A DNA stretch of 64,000 nt from Piezodorus guildinii (taxonomy: Eukaryota; Arthropoda; Insecta; Hemiptera; Pentatomidae). Below the pieces are notes generated by a model, which was not told the DNA's origin, made no database searches, and was given only the letters and a program-made list of their open reading frames with translations. The translations under genes and the position numbers were made by a program. The DNA is taken from NCBI GenBank assembly GCA_023052935.1, contig CM041294.1, forward strand, positions 36,479,236-36,543,235. The letters run 5' to 3'. Positions 34,626-45,388 of the stretch are shown piece after piece. Every line of letters begins with the position of its first letter. Position 1 is the first letter of the stretch.

Positions 34626-35340
34626 ATATTTGATAGGCCTTCAAGAAAAAGGAATACTGGTATGAATTATTATTCCTGTTTGTTTGCTCATAGTTTCATC
34701 TCCTCAAACAAAAGTATTGGCTACATCTATTTGCGAAACTTTGTTTTTATGAGGCAAAGATATTTACAGTACTACCCTTCCTAAAACTCATCATGGAAAG
34801 CAGGTTTTTTAAAAAGACCACAAAGGGTTAGATTTAGCTTCCGAGAAGAGAATTTTTTTGAAAAATTAGTTAGCACTCGTTAATAAATCTAAACATTCTA
34901 ATTCTTGTAAGGTCAAAGCCTTAATTCAATTTGTGCTTCGTTAAGCCTCTTCACTAGGCAGGGCCGAAGTGGTCCCGGTAACCTCTTCAAAACTCCTCTC
35001 TTATAACTAAGGCCCTTCATTGTTTTTTACTTTTAATTTTTTCTTATCTCGGCGATTTTAATCTACCTTTAGGAATGGATTCTTTCTATCTACATCGAAA
35101 CGAGAGTGAATTTTTTTTTTTTTTTTATAAAAAGTATTTTTTTTCCCAATTTTACTTACCTTTGAGGATATACAAATTACACAGAAGAACTTAAATTATC
35201 TATCTTAAATATATATATATATATATATATATATCTGTGAAGTGGCTTTTTGGAGGTGACATTTCACATGCATTTCTAATTTTCTCTTAACTATATATGA
35301 AATTGTAGGTGGAAATAATCTTTTATTTTATTAAATATTT
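34626..35340. other. No gene recognised; short TA run at 35207-35234
   Basis: AT-rich with T-runs and a TA microsatellite of about 14 units. No coding support. Confidence 0.5.
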
Positions 35341-35346
35341 TAATTT

Positions 35347-35386
35347 GGCCGAAGTTTCCGCTCATACTTGTGAGCCATCAGGGCCT
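35347..35386 (-). ncRNA. Hammerhead-ribozyme-like motif (HH4)
   Basis: Minus strand: GGCC (35385-35382), CTGATGG, CTCA hairpin with TGAG, GGAAAC, TTC, GGCC (35350-35347). The outer GGCC/GGCC pair takes the place of stem I. The core has G for the final A and the short stem III ACGT is changed to ACTT. Confidence 0.45.
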
Positions 35387-35467
35387 ACTAAGCCATGTCC
35401 AAGCATAAAATGTATTTCCTCCTACAATAATTTCTACAGTAACATTACATCCTCAATATTTATGAAT

Positions 35468-35854
35468 TAAATACTTACAAAAAGTATGGCGTTCGTGAAA
35501 ATTTTCGAGTTCCAGTTTTGTACGGAAATAGAGGTTTTAGGATCCCCTGAAATTAAATAAGTAAGTCCCGCAAAAAGATCTGTTTTGTGTGGTAAGTCGA
35601 GGTGTATAAAACTGAAAATTCATATTTTTAAGCGTTTATGCCGGATATGTTACGGTAACTTTTTCATCAGACCAGCAAACCATAAGAGCCACTTTAAACC
35701 ATTAACTTTGCATCTTTTTAACATTTTAAAATAATAAATTCACTATATCAATGTAAACTTTAATACGCTTTAACATAATATAGGTTTCATTCTGATTTAA
35801 ATAGTCTGATAGGACTTTAATACCAATATTGTAAATTTTACATTACTTTTTTTA
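35468..35854 (+). repeat. HLR repeat, left part, diverged
   Basis: TACTTACAAAAAGTATGGCG, GAAAATTTTCGAGTTCCAGT, AGTAAGTCCCGCAAAAAGAT and TCTGATAGGACTTTAATACC follow family order. It ends where the inverted-duplication arm begins. Confidence 0.75.
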
Positions 35855-36688
35855 GATTCGAAATAATTAAACATATTATATTTTCAGAAGAGCAAAAAAA
35901 GTACTTCTCATTCAATTTTTGTTTTTGAACATTCGAACAGTTATATAGATATATTATTTACTGTTAGAAAGCTGAAACATTTTAGAAAAACATCTGGAAC
36001 GTACAACACACGACTTTCACTTATATCGGTTGTTAAACTCAATTTAAGAATTTTTAAATACATTTAGAAAGAAAAATAAACTGTTAAAGAATTTAATTGA
36101 AATTCAAAAGCAGTTGTACGCTCAAAAACCGAACAAAACAAACATATTATATTTGTATCTACAACAATCATTTAGTTTTATCGGCTTTTTATTACTATCC
36201 TCTAACCTTTACAATTCCCTATAATAGATAACATTTTTTTCTTGAAATCTTTAGCTATCTAACGGTATATTATTTTGTTCAAAAACTCAGAAATTTCATT
36301 AAAAAAATATGTTTACCCTTTTCTTCTTTATTTGTTAATCAAAATCGCTCAACATGGATATTTAGCCGTTATTTATCAATGCTAATAAGATGATGTGCCT
36401 TCTTTTTTATTAATCTACAGAATTAAAGGTACTTTAGAGGAATTAATTTTGAAATATCGGCATTTAAGCCCTGTCAGACTATTTCAATCAGAATGAAACC
36501 TACATCATATTAAAACCTATTAAATTTTCCATACATATAGCGAGTTCAATCCAAATTACCTTTATATTTGTACTCTAAGTGTATTTGAAAATTCATTAAT
36601 TGTATTTAACAACAAATATCAATCAAGTAAGTACAATATTATAGTCAAGCAAAAGTGGCAAAAGTAATTAAATAATAATAAATGAACC
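35855..36688 (-). repeat. Inverted-duplication arm, right (HLR-derived)
   Basis: Complement of 30928-31832, sharing the arm-specific blocks CCGAACAAAACAAACATATT and AAAAGTGGCAAAAGTAATTA. It lacks about 60 bp present in the left arm (around 31722-31785), so the arms have drifted since duplication. Confidence 0.85.
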
Positions 36689-36934
36689 ACCTAACAAATT
36701 GTAATAAAGAAATGCTATTGTAGCTAACGACTTGCTAAGAAATCCTATTATAAGTTGACTTGCTGTAAGCAACAACAGTGTCTTGCCAAACTTTGCTAGG
36801 ACTGATTCCAAAGTAACTGACCTTAAAGTAGTGAAGTTTCTAAGTGGCAGCGTTTAGTAACATAATGTTGACATCTCGATACAGTCCACATGAGGCGTGT
36901 TCCCTCTAGTGAATAACGCATTATATTTGTTTGT

Positions 36935-37172
36935 TTGTTTATTTAACGTCACTTTATGCAACTATGGCTAATCGGACGATGCTACAGTGGGAGTCCTAAA
37001 TTTTGCCTATCCAGGTTTTATTAGGATAGGGATCTTTAACGAGTACCTGACATCGCACAGGCTCGGGACCACCTTTTAACGTCCCCTCCGAAGGACGGCA
37101 TAACTAAGGATTTTTTACCCCCATTAAAAAATACTAGGACCACCTGCGGGTTTGAACCACCCAGCTACAAGT
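36935..37172 (-). mobile_element. SINE-B, head truncated
   Basis: Tail GTTTGTTTATTTAACGTCAC, body GCCTATCCAGGTTTTATTAG, CGGGACCACCTTTTAACGTC, CCCTCCGAAGGACGGCATAA, and box B remnant CACCTGCGGGTTTGAACCAC. The box A part is replaced by unrelated sequence. Confidence 0.8.
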
Positions 37173-37206
37173 GATCACACGCATTATATTTACTCTACGA
37201 TAACAA

Positions 37207-37575
37207 TAATATTTTAAAAAAATCTCGTGCGCACAACACACGACTTTCACTTACCTCTATTGTTGAAATCAATTCAAGAATTTTTAAATACCGTTAGCGA
37301 TGAAATTAGTTTAAAGAATTAATTAAATTGATTTTAGATAGAAAGATGCATTTTATTATATAATCTACTATGTTATTATCTATGACAATCAGTTAATTGT
37401 ATCCCCTTTTCATCACTCTCCATTACATTTTACAACTTTGTGCATAAAATAATATTTTTTTTCTAATATTTTAGCTTTCTAACGGTATATTATACATATA
37501 TAATACGGTACATATTAAAAAAAAAATAAATTACTTAAAAAAATACTTTTGCATTATTCTCTTTCAGTTAGCTCT
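37207..37575 (-). repeat. HLR repeat, GC-bearing end half
   Basis: Starts AAATCTCGTGCGCACAACAC, ACGACTTTCACTTACCTCTA and runs to TTCTAACGGTATATTATACA and TTATTCTCTTTCAGTTA, where it stops. Confidence 0.8.
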
Positions 37576-37584
37576 CCTTATTAT

Positions 37585-38045
37585 GTCACCTACCACACCT
37601 TACACTGAGACCTGAATTTTCCATTTATTTTCGACCTTATTCCATCAAAATTCTCGAAATTCCATCAGTACCTTATCCATCACCCCAATCCGCTAGTTCA
37701 ATCCCTATCCAGCGCCACACACCCTTACCGTCCTGCTAGAAGTTTGAAACGGCAGTGGCCCAAAAACCTCTTGTAATCCTCTATATTGTTCAGTAGAGAG
37801 TTCTAGCATTGGCTAGATTCTCGACTCACGTGCTGTATGTTTAAGGATTGTATATAGTGACTTCTTATTGTATGAGTGACATCTAGAGTTTATAAATATT
37901 TTTATTAATCCTTAATTGTATATATTTTGTATTATTATTCTATAAATTTATTGTTTTGTATATAGTATATGAATGTTGTACTTGATCACCATTATAAATG
38001 TCCTAATAAGGACAGAATGTAATATCATAATAAAATAAAACAATA
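37585..38045 (+). pseudogene. Jockey-type LINE 3' end (J-related subfamily)
   Basis: Frame-broken translation reads SKFHQYLIHHPNPLVQSLSS, then PARSLKRQWPKNLL and a stop, parallel to the LHSHSNPLVSILASS...RRLKKKWPRDLLV end of family J. A 3' untranslated region of about 270 bp follows, ending in AATAAAATAAAACAATAAAG. 5' truncated. Confidence 0.7.
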
Positions 38046-38094
38046 AAGTTCTTTTGGAAATGAAAAAAATAAATAAATAAATAAAAAAAATAAA

Positions 38095-38098
<4 letters not shown>

Positions 38099-38151
<53 letters not shown>
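38099..38151. repeat. (TA)n microsatellite
   Basis: About 26 TA units next to the A-rich LINE tail. The Ile/Tyr-only minus-strand frames over it are artefacts. Confidence 0.95.
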
Positions 38152-38157
<6 letters not shown>

Positions 38158-38526
38158 TTAATTTTGAACAAATTATTCATCTTTAAAGATAAAAAATCAA
38201 TCAATAATATATAAAAAGGACATTTATAACCATTCGACACCCAAAAAGAGGCCAAAATTTGAATCATATTAGAGTCAGTTAATATTCATTTTACACTCTT
38301 GAGAAATGATGAATCTAATGAGTCACTATGGTTAGTGGTTGAAGATGACAACCAGAAGTCAACAAAAATGAACCTAAGTCCTATTTACTACAGTAGTTTT
38401 CTTCAGTAGTAACAGTATCGAGAGAAAAACTTTGTTTTACAATTATAAGTTTTTATGCTGTATAATGATTGTAGTTTTGAAATTAAGGAAAAAAAAAATC
38501 ATTGTTGAGATCTTCCACCTAACAAT

Positions 38527-38572
38527 CGCCTCGAACACGGCCTCGAATTTAGGCCGAAACGTCGGCAAAATA
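38527..38572 (+). ncRNA. Hammerhead-ribozyme-like motif (HH5) with Penelope-like tail
   Basis: GCC, a decayed first box (TCGAACA), stem GGCCT/AGGCC (38539-38543 with 38551-38555), GAAAC (38556-38560), GTC, GGC complementary to GCC. The tail AAAATAAATTAATTTCACTT, then TATGACTGCATCC, matches those of HH3 and HH9. Confidence 0.5.
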
Positions 38573-38850
38573 AATTAATTTCACTTAATTTGTCGTTATG
38601 ACTGCATCCTTAACCTACTTCTTCTCAATTAATTGATTTCTTCTTAATCTACCTTCAGACAACCATTCTTCCATCTCAGAGAACTTTTTTTTTCAGAAAA
38701 AAAAATTGTATTAATCATTCTGGACGAATCTGTGTAGGCAGTATCTACTAGTATTGGCATCAAGCCAATAATTTTATCTTTTTATAAAAAAAAACTGATT
38801 ATTTTCCCACTTAACTGACATCACGAACTTTTCTCAGAAGTTATAATAAT

Positions 38851-39560
38851 AGGGAGCGGCGTGGTCCAGTGTGTAGAGCGCTAGTCTACTGTGCTGCGGG
38901 TCCTGGGTTTGAATCTCGGCCGAGGCGGAATATTATTTATTATTTTATTAATTTTCATAACATTATTAAATTTTATTAAAACCAATATTTCTCTTTATCT
39001 TCATTTATAATGAAAAATATTGGTTTTAATAACAAGTGTTGTTAAGAGTAAAGGGATATATACACAGCTTTAATCCAGTGGGTGATAAGGAGCATGACAG
39101 GGCTGGTCAGCCTGTAACAGTTTTTTAAAAATGTGACAAAATGTATATTTATATAAGTGCAATATGAATAAATATTAAAAGTATGTAAAATGCCTTATAG
39201 CAATGTAAAAAAGTAATGTTTTTTATCTTTTAATTTTAAAATAAATGATGTTTATAGATCTCTTGAAAATGGCAAAAAGCCGAAACGTAGGGAGAAGGAA
39301 AAAGAAATAAAAAATGTTGAATGAAAATTGATCACTTTAATTAAAAGAAGAACCTAAAAATTATTTATTCTGTAACCCTCCAGGGTAACTCACACCGCCG
39401 CAATCAAGTGGGTACCCAAAAATGGGGAAAAGCTTGGCGGCTGAGCGTGATCTCGGCCGAATCACCTCATTGCACGGCCGTTGGCCTAGAAACAGTACGA
39501 ATCTCTATATGTACTGAGCCCAAAACTCTTCATGGGTTGTAGTGGTACATTTTTTTTTTT
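38851..39560 (+). mobile_element. SINE-A with a 0.4 kb nested insertion
   Basis: Head GGGAGCGGCGTGGTCCAGTG, TAGAGCGCTAGTCTACTG, box B CTGGGTTTGAATCTC. Body resumes at about 39365 with CAATCAAGTGGGTACCC, GGCGGCTGAGCGTGATCTC, GAATCACCTCATTGCA, GAAACAGTACGAATCTC and ends GTGGTACATTTTTTT. A perfect 10-bp target duplication TTATAATAAT flanks it (38841-38850 and 39561-39570). The 0.4 kb between (about 38957-39362) is absent from the copy at 18470 and contains HH6. Confidence 0.88.
39256..39297 (+). ncRNA. Hammerhead-ribozyme-like motif (HH6) inside SINE-A insertion
   Basis: TCTC, TTGAAAA (decayed CTGANGA), T, GGC/GCC hairpin, GAAAC (39282-39286), GTA, GG, GAGA complementary to TCTC. An imperfect hairpin (AAAACCAATATTTCTCTTTA with its complement, 38979-39031) precedes it in the same insertion. 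Confidence 0.45.
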
Positions 39561-39987
39561 TTATAATAATATATCTCCCTGTAAGTAAATAATATTTTAA
39601 ACAAGAGGCAAAATCAACTATTATATAAAAAAAAAATTGAATGTTACATTAAATTAACAATTCCCTTAGAAATCAATTTTATTTATCATCCAAACCGAAC
39701 ATGTCAAATTGCATCCTTTTGTGTTGATCATTGAATATTCATACCTCGAGGTCGGACGGAGCAGTGCCTATGTGGGAAAATTGGATTTATCCTCATCCGA
39801 TTTACCCTTCTCTTGAAATGATATTCTATTCAAATAGACGAAACATTTCTTATATTTATTCAATAATATAATTATGAAACTGAATATTTGTTTATTCTAT
39901 CTTATATTTGTATCGAGCTTTATAAATATTAGCAAACAAGTAAAAAAAAAAAAAAAACACATTGCGAATTCCGCATCTCTATATATC

Positions 39988-39988
39988 T

Positions 39989-40071
<83 letters not shown>
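39988..40071. repeat. (TC)n(TA)n compound microsatellite
   Basis: About 12 TC units followed by some 29 TA units. Confidence 0.95.
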
Positions 40072-40075
<4 letters not shown>

Positions 40076-40349
40076 CTTTAACAGATTTTATTTAACTTAT
40101 TTAATTTAAATTGTATTTGTTAAATTGTCAATTACTTAAAATATGTTAGAGTAGATTTTGTAAAACAGCATCTCCAAAGTCTCTCTAGGTGGAAAACTGT
40201 TGAACTCTTGGTGTGTAGATTTTAATCATCATATATTTATTGAGTAATATCAAATTCTGTACGATACGAAATAACGATAACTGTGATAAGTGATTTCACT
40301 CACCATATTTACAAAATAAAAACAAATACTGACAAAACTTTAAAAAAAA

Positions 40350-40665
40350 TTATTTATTGTAATTTACAACTGTATTAAACAAATAAAACAACTAATGGTA
40401 AAATGAATATATGTCTTAAAAAAATGGCTTTTGAATGAACTATCTATTGATAGCGCTTCAATAACTATTTTAAGAGGATTATCAGGAATATGTAAGGAAA
40501 GTAGGTCAAGCAAAAGTGAGTCAGTACGGGTACGGAGTTTAGAAAGAAAAGAGGTATATCTACGTCGGGCGATACTAGGTCTGCGACAAATGTTAAGGTC
40601 ATTATGAATTATTTAATTAGTAATAAAATAAGGAATTTTCCTAAGGATTTTGGCTTAAATGAATT
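40350..40665 (-). pseudogene. Jockey-type LINE (family J), degraded 3' end
   Basis: On the minus strand the tail motif appears at 40360-40375 (complement of TTGTAATTTACAACTGTA), and upstream coding relics align by position with the ADLSRTR...SF...L segment (CGCAGACCTAGTATCGCCCG region) and a YFIT.. block. Heavily decayed. Confidence 0.6.
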
Positions 40666-40734
40666 TGTAACTGTTACACGATGGTTTCAGGTCCCTCAGT
40701 GTTGCAATCTTAAAAGTAATTTAATTATTAATAT

Positions 40735-40990
40735 TTAATTGTTATTTGCAACACTGTGGTATTCAACCGGCAGAGTGTGTGCATTGTTGTTATGCAGTAA
40801 TCGAACCGTAAAAATTGTGTGTGTTGACCTTAAAAACTGATTTATTGTTTGCACTAATTTAATATTGTGTTAAATCGTTTTATTTATTCTAGTTCATAAA
40901 AGTGACTTTTTTTTTAATTTTTTTTAACTAACACCTAATATCCATCAAAGTGGTGACCCTGACGTGATAGGAGAGGCATTAGATGGTTTA
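40735..40990 (+). mobile_element. Possible LTR and primer-binding site remnant
   Basis: A tract ending AATATCCATCAAAGTGGTGA followed by CCCTGACGTGAT resembles the junction of a Gypsy-type LTR with its primer-binding region (TGGTGACCCnGACGTGAT). No second LTR and no gag or pol coding sequence is visible. Tentative. Confidence 0.3.
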
Positions 40991-41379
40991 GTAAAGCGCA
41001 AAAGCTCAATTCCAAATGATCGTAATAGTAGTGACGTAACTGAGCTTTTAGTAATAGACTGGAAGTTTTAAACGTTATCTACGAGCAATTTCTTGTCGGT
41101 TTTGTGAGGATTCCATGTAAGGCGCTACTAACAAAACTAAAGAAATACCGAACCAATCAGAAGAAATAGTGGGAAAACAAAAGTAAAATCATAAGCATAC
41201 CTATGTAGAATATTTAAATCATTGCAATATTGCTGTTTCAACCGCTTCGGGGGATTGTGAGGAGGGGTGAAACTAGAAAGGGATTGTGCTAAATAATTGG
41301 GATGGTGCGTAAGGCTCTGGTAAAATGGTGCTTATGTCGCAGTCACATTATATAATCCCTTGAAATCACATTACGCCTA

Positions 41380-42090
41380 TCTGTTATCAAAAACAGAGCC
41401 GTTTTGAAATGCGGCGGTTCAACGAAGGATTGTCATCGCGATACGTTCTTAAATAAGGCAGCCGACGTTTAGCCGCAACGCAGTATTACTTAAATTGTAG
41501 AGTAACCATACCTTGAAAATCGAACAATGTTTAAAATGAAAATCAATTTTATTAAACACCACATTCATAAAATGACATTTTTACATAATTAATATTGTGT
41601 AGGATTCCGCCGAACATCAGAATCCACAGCCACTTTAGCAGTTTTGATGTGAAATGAAATGAAAAAAAATATATATATATTTTGGGAAATTTCGTCCCAG
41701 TGCGTTATAACCTCTGAAACTCGGTCCTTTGTCCATGGTTTCTTAACTGTTCCACATTGAGAAGAATAAAATTTCTTTAATAGCACCTGAAAATTTTTCT
41801 TAAAGTCACTGTCCACTCAAATTCAAAGTCAATTCACTCATAACTTCGCAATTTAGCAACACACTTTCTGTTTGACACACCTATTGTTGTTATGTCAGGC
41901 AGCGCCACGAGTGTTAAGAATCGGAACTAAAAACTGTCAAAGAAGCGGCTGATCTCTCGCTTTAATACATTATGGCTAGCCGTGTTGGATGGCGCCGAAT
42001 ACATTCCGGCGGTTTTTTGATCAGCCGCATTCAATCCGGCTTATCGTTAAACGGTCGAATTCCAAAACGGCCCTATTTTTCATAACAGCT
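41380..42090. mobile_element. Short TIR element (MITE-like), about 0.7 kb
   Basis: Left end CTGTTATCAAAAACAGAGCC, GTTTTGAAATGCGGCGGTTC, AACGA; the complement of the right end reads CTGTTATGAAAAATAGGGCC, GTTTTGGAATTCGACCGTTT, AACGA. The inverted repeats are about 45 bp with roughly 80 percent match. A 75-codon minus-strand frame inside (41589-41816, with a WTKDRVSEVITHWDEIS segment) is unrecognised. Flanking target duplication is not clear. Confidence 0.55.
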
Positions 42091-43160
42091 AGCAGTAATG
42101 TAATAGGGCTGATTATACACTAAGACGGTGACATTTAGATCAAGATAAAATATTTTATTATTCTTTATTTCACCATGATTCCTTTTTAAATCACAAATTA
42201 ACTGATAGGCTGACTTTGATTTGACTACAAAGCAACCTTTACTGTCAACAGCAGCATTTTGAAGATTGCCTTGAGGCAGTTATTTAGCCCCTTTCCGTCC
42301 GCACACACCCCTTTCTGAACACGCAGTGGCGACGGTTGGCGGATATAAAATTGGTCCAGTCCCGACAGAGACACCGGTGTGGCACTTATTAAAACTGAAT
42401 GATAAATTATCATATTAACCAGACTAATGCCGGCTAAGTATAATCTTTTGATTAATAGCCGAGGCTTTGTCGTGGGGTTATTAATGACGTCTGTCGCTCT
42501 TGGTCTACCGCCTCGAAAAAGCGTCCCCGGGAGACGCCTCTTGTCTTGGAGGGTCTTCGAGATTTAGCCGGCCAGGCGGGTGTAGGGGGATCTCTTCTAT
42601 GAACTTTATCAAAAAGAAAGATAATTAAAAAATTGTAAATATAAATCACCTTACTGAACCGGTCTTTTTATAAAAAGTTTATTTTATAATCATTTGTTGC
42701 CACTTCCTTTTTTCTAATCCACATTAACAAAACGAGAACAATGAAATCACGAAAACATTATAGAATTTCGTCGTTCAAATATTTTCTAACAAAGATTTAT
42801 TTTTGTATAAATATATATGTAGTATAAATGCCTGTAGTAAATATACAGCGTAAATACACATAATACCTAGCATAAATGATTTTGTTCCATAGCTGCGGCA
42901 CTTGTAAAGTTGTTCTTAGTCAAGAACGAATCCCGAAAAGGTTATTATTATTATTATAAGGAACTTACTAGATGTCTATGAAGTTGGCCGAGTCGTAGTT
43001 GGGAAGATTTAGTTGTCAGATTTTGGAGATTTGGGCTTGGACGCTCATTGTATTGTATTGTGAAGGCCATGTTAGGTAATATAGGTATCGAATCTTCACT
43101 GAGCCTATTATATTATATCGAGGAGAAGTTAATTCCGAGTGCAGCCATCTGAACATTTAA
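42091..43160. other. No gene recognised
   Basis: A GC-richer patch at 42480-42600 gives a basic minus-strand frame (HRRDPPTPAWPAKSRRPSKT) that I cannot assign; the rest is AT-rich. Confidence 0.4.
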
Positions 43161-43168
43161 TTTAATTA

Positions 43169-43210
43169 TGCCAACGTTTCGGCCTAAATTTTAGACCTTA
43201 TTAAGAGCGA
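43169..43210 (-). ncRNA. Hammerhead-ribozyme-like motif (HH7)
   Basis: Minus strand: GCTCTTAATAAGGTCTAAAA, then TTTAGGCC, GAAAC, GTT, GGC. Stem II (GGTCT/AGGCC with one mismatch) and GAAACGTTGGC persist; the first core box is decayed to CTTAATA. Confidence 0.4.
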
Positions 43211-43261
43211 TAGAAGGATGGAGATCACAACAATAATTGACGGTTTGGCTGGTTTAGCTGG

Positions 43262-44155
43262 GTTTAGATGCAAATATTTTCGTCCTCTCAAGCCCCTTAA
43301 ATTTTATAGATTCGAAAAAAATTAACAATATTATGTTGTTAGCATTAATAAAAAACAGGTAAATGTGTAGCTTGAAATGTTATATTATTATATCCACCTA
43401 AAGTAGTAAAGAACAAACATATTTTTCGAGGTATCTTTTTTATAAATAAGAACAATAATATAGATGTACAATGTACCGTTGGAAAGCTTAAGAGTTTAAA
43501 AAAAGATATGTTATACAAAATGTTGTATAAGGTAATGGAGAGTGGTGAGAAGTGGATTGTTATGGTTAATAATTTATATAGTTAGGCAATTTAATGAACT
43601 ATGTTATATCTCCAAGCACATGTGATGATAGCAAGAATCGATACATATGTGATATAGATTGTTAGAATTATGATTAAGGTTATTTTATTGCTACTAAAAT
43701 GTTCAAGCCAAATATTTACCTGTCTTCAATTATTATTTATTAATGACATAATAATATACATATTTCTATCGAAACTCAATATTATTCTTTAGGGTTACCT
43801 GTAGCAGGGTGGTTAGCATAACAGCCTCTCATGACAAAGGTCCCGGGTTCAATCCCGCAGGTACCCCTAGGATTTTTAATGGAAGTAAAAAATCCTTAGT
43901 TATGCCGTCCTTCGGAGGGGACGTTAAAAGGTGGTCCCGAACCTGTGCTATGTCAGGTACTCGTTAAAGATACCTTTCCTAATAAAACCTGGATAGGCAA
44001 AATTTAAGACTCCCACTGTAGCATCGTCCGATTAGCCACAGCAGCATAAAGGGACATTAAATATATAAACAATATTATTCTTTAACCTTTTTTTTATCTC
44101 CAACTTCGTTTAAAAGTTCTTAAATTGATTTTAACAACGGACACCAGTGAAAGTC
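43262..44155 (+). repeat. HLR repeat, diverged, with nested SINE-B
   Basis: TTCGTCCTCTCAAGCCCCTT, ACAATGTACCGTTGGAAAGC and GGAGAGTGGTGAGAAGTGG before the SINE; CTCCAACTTCGTTTAAAAG and GACACCAGTGAAAGTCG after it. Confidence 0.65.
43792..44069 (+). mobile_element. SINE-B, full copy with target-site duplication
   Basis: Reference copy. Head CTGTAGCAGGGTGGTTAGCA, box B GGTCCCGGGTTCAATCCC, body CCTTCGGAGGGGACGTTAAA, GGTACTCGTTAAAGATACCT, CCTGGATAGGCAAAATTTAA, GTAGCATCGTCCGATTAGCC, and an A-rich tail. It is flanked by CAATATTATTCTTTA on both sides (43777-43791 and 44070-44084), the 15-bp duplication expected for LINE-mediated insertion. The cloverleaf is not complete, so it is not a tRNA gene. Confidence 0.92.
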
Positions 44156-44649
44156 GATTATTAAAGTGTTAAAGTCAGATAGTTTTTCTTTTTTGTTAAA
44201 TTTAAAAAATAAAACTTGATTTCTTAAAACTATTTATCTCTATCTTATTTTTTTAAGCAAATAATATGTATTTTATAAACCATTTAATGTTTCGACATTG
44301 ACGTGAAGATAATTGTCTTGATTAAAAACAAATGAATTTATTAATTAGTTTATAGCAAGGTTAGGTTTTCTGTGTAGTGAGGTAAATTTGTATACAAATA
44401 TAGTTCTTGGACTTAAGCTCGGGCCTACTTCTAGGCTACTTAGAGTTCAGGTAGCATCTAACTTGTGCAGATTATATACTAAAATCATAGCTTGATTAAC
44501 GTTTGAAAACGTATATATATTTGTGTTTTTATTGAACTGTATCTTCTCATAGTTTCCCCATGTAACTTATAAGCGCTACCCTGCGGTTAGTTTCATCAAC
44601 CTTTCGAATTGGACTAAGTGGATATGACTTATATTTCATTTTTTTTTAT

Positions 44650-45243
44650 TTTTACTTTCACTTGACTATATATGACATATACAGTAAACGAAAGTATTGC
44701 GATGTAGAAAATATTCGAATTCCAGTTTCCAACGAAAATACACGTTTTAGGGTCTTTCTGAATCCAAATAACCTAGTCTCTTAAAAATGTGTATGTGTCT
44801 AGCACGAAAACGAATCGCACTAAAATGAAATTTCATATCTGAGACAACTATACGCCCAAGGTGTTACAGAAAGTGGTACTTTACGCATTTTTCACTACTT
44901 AACAATTCCCTCGAAAAAGGCTCTAACGATTTTTATTAAACTCAATATATCGATAGAAATTTATTAGGCTTTAATATGATATAAGTTTCATTCTGATTAA
45001 AAGAGTCTGACAGGGCTTAAATAGAGATTTTTTGTATTTTCTTCCTCTAAAGTACGTTTAATTTTGTACATCCTAAAAGATTTACCATATTATCTTAATG
45101 ACACATATTAAGGACGAATTTGATGTCCAACCAAAAGATAAAAGAACTATGCTTTTTTTTTTCAAAATTGAAGTATATTTAATAATTTTTAAATTATTTT
45201 TAACAGTCAAGGTAAGTGAACGTCGTGTGTCGACCGCACCAGA
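44650..45243 (+). repeat. HLR repeat, partly deleted
   Basis: Starts ATTTTTACTTTCACTTGACT, AAACGAAAGTATTGCGATGT, includes CTATACGCCCAAGGTGTTAC and GTCTGACAGGGCTTAAATAG and ends AGTCAAGGTAAGTGAACGTC then GTGTGTCGACCGCACCAGAT. The segment between about 45140 and 45170 is shortened. Confidence 0.85.
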
Positions 45244-45325
45244 TTTTTTTTAATCTATTTAAATTTTAAAGAAAGTTATAAATATATTAATTTTTAATAA
45301 GTGTTCAAGCTCATCTTTTAAAATT

Positions 45326-45364
<39 letters not shown>

Positions 45365-45388
45365 ATATAAGAGAATTATTTGAACAGC

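Noticed and set aside
42452..42649. Basic 65-codon minus-strand frame in a GC-richer patch
   Set aside because: No recognisable family and no context; could be a transposon leader, but there is not enough to annotate it as a gene.
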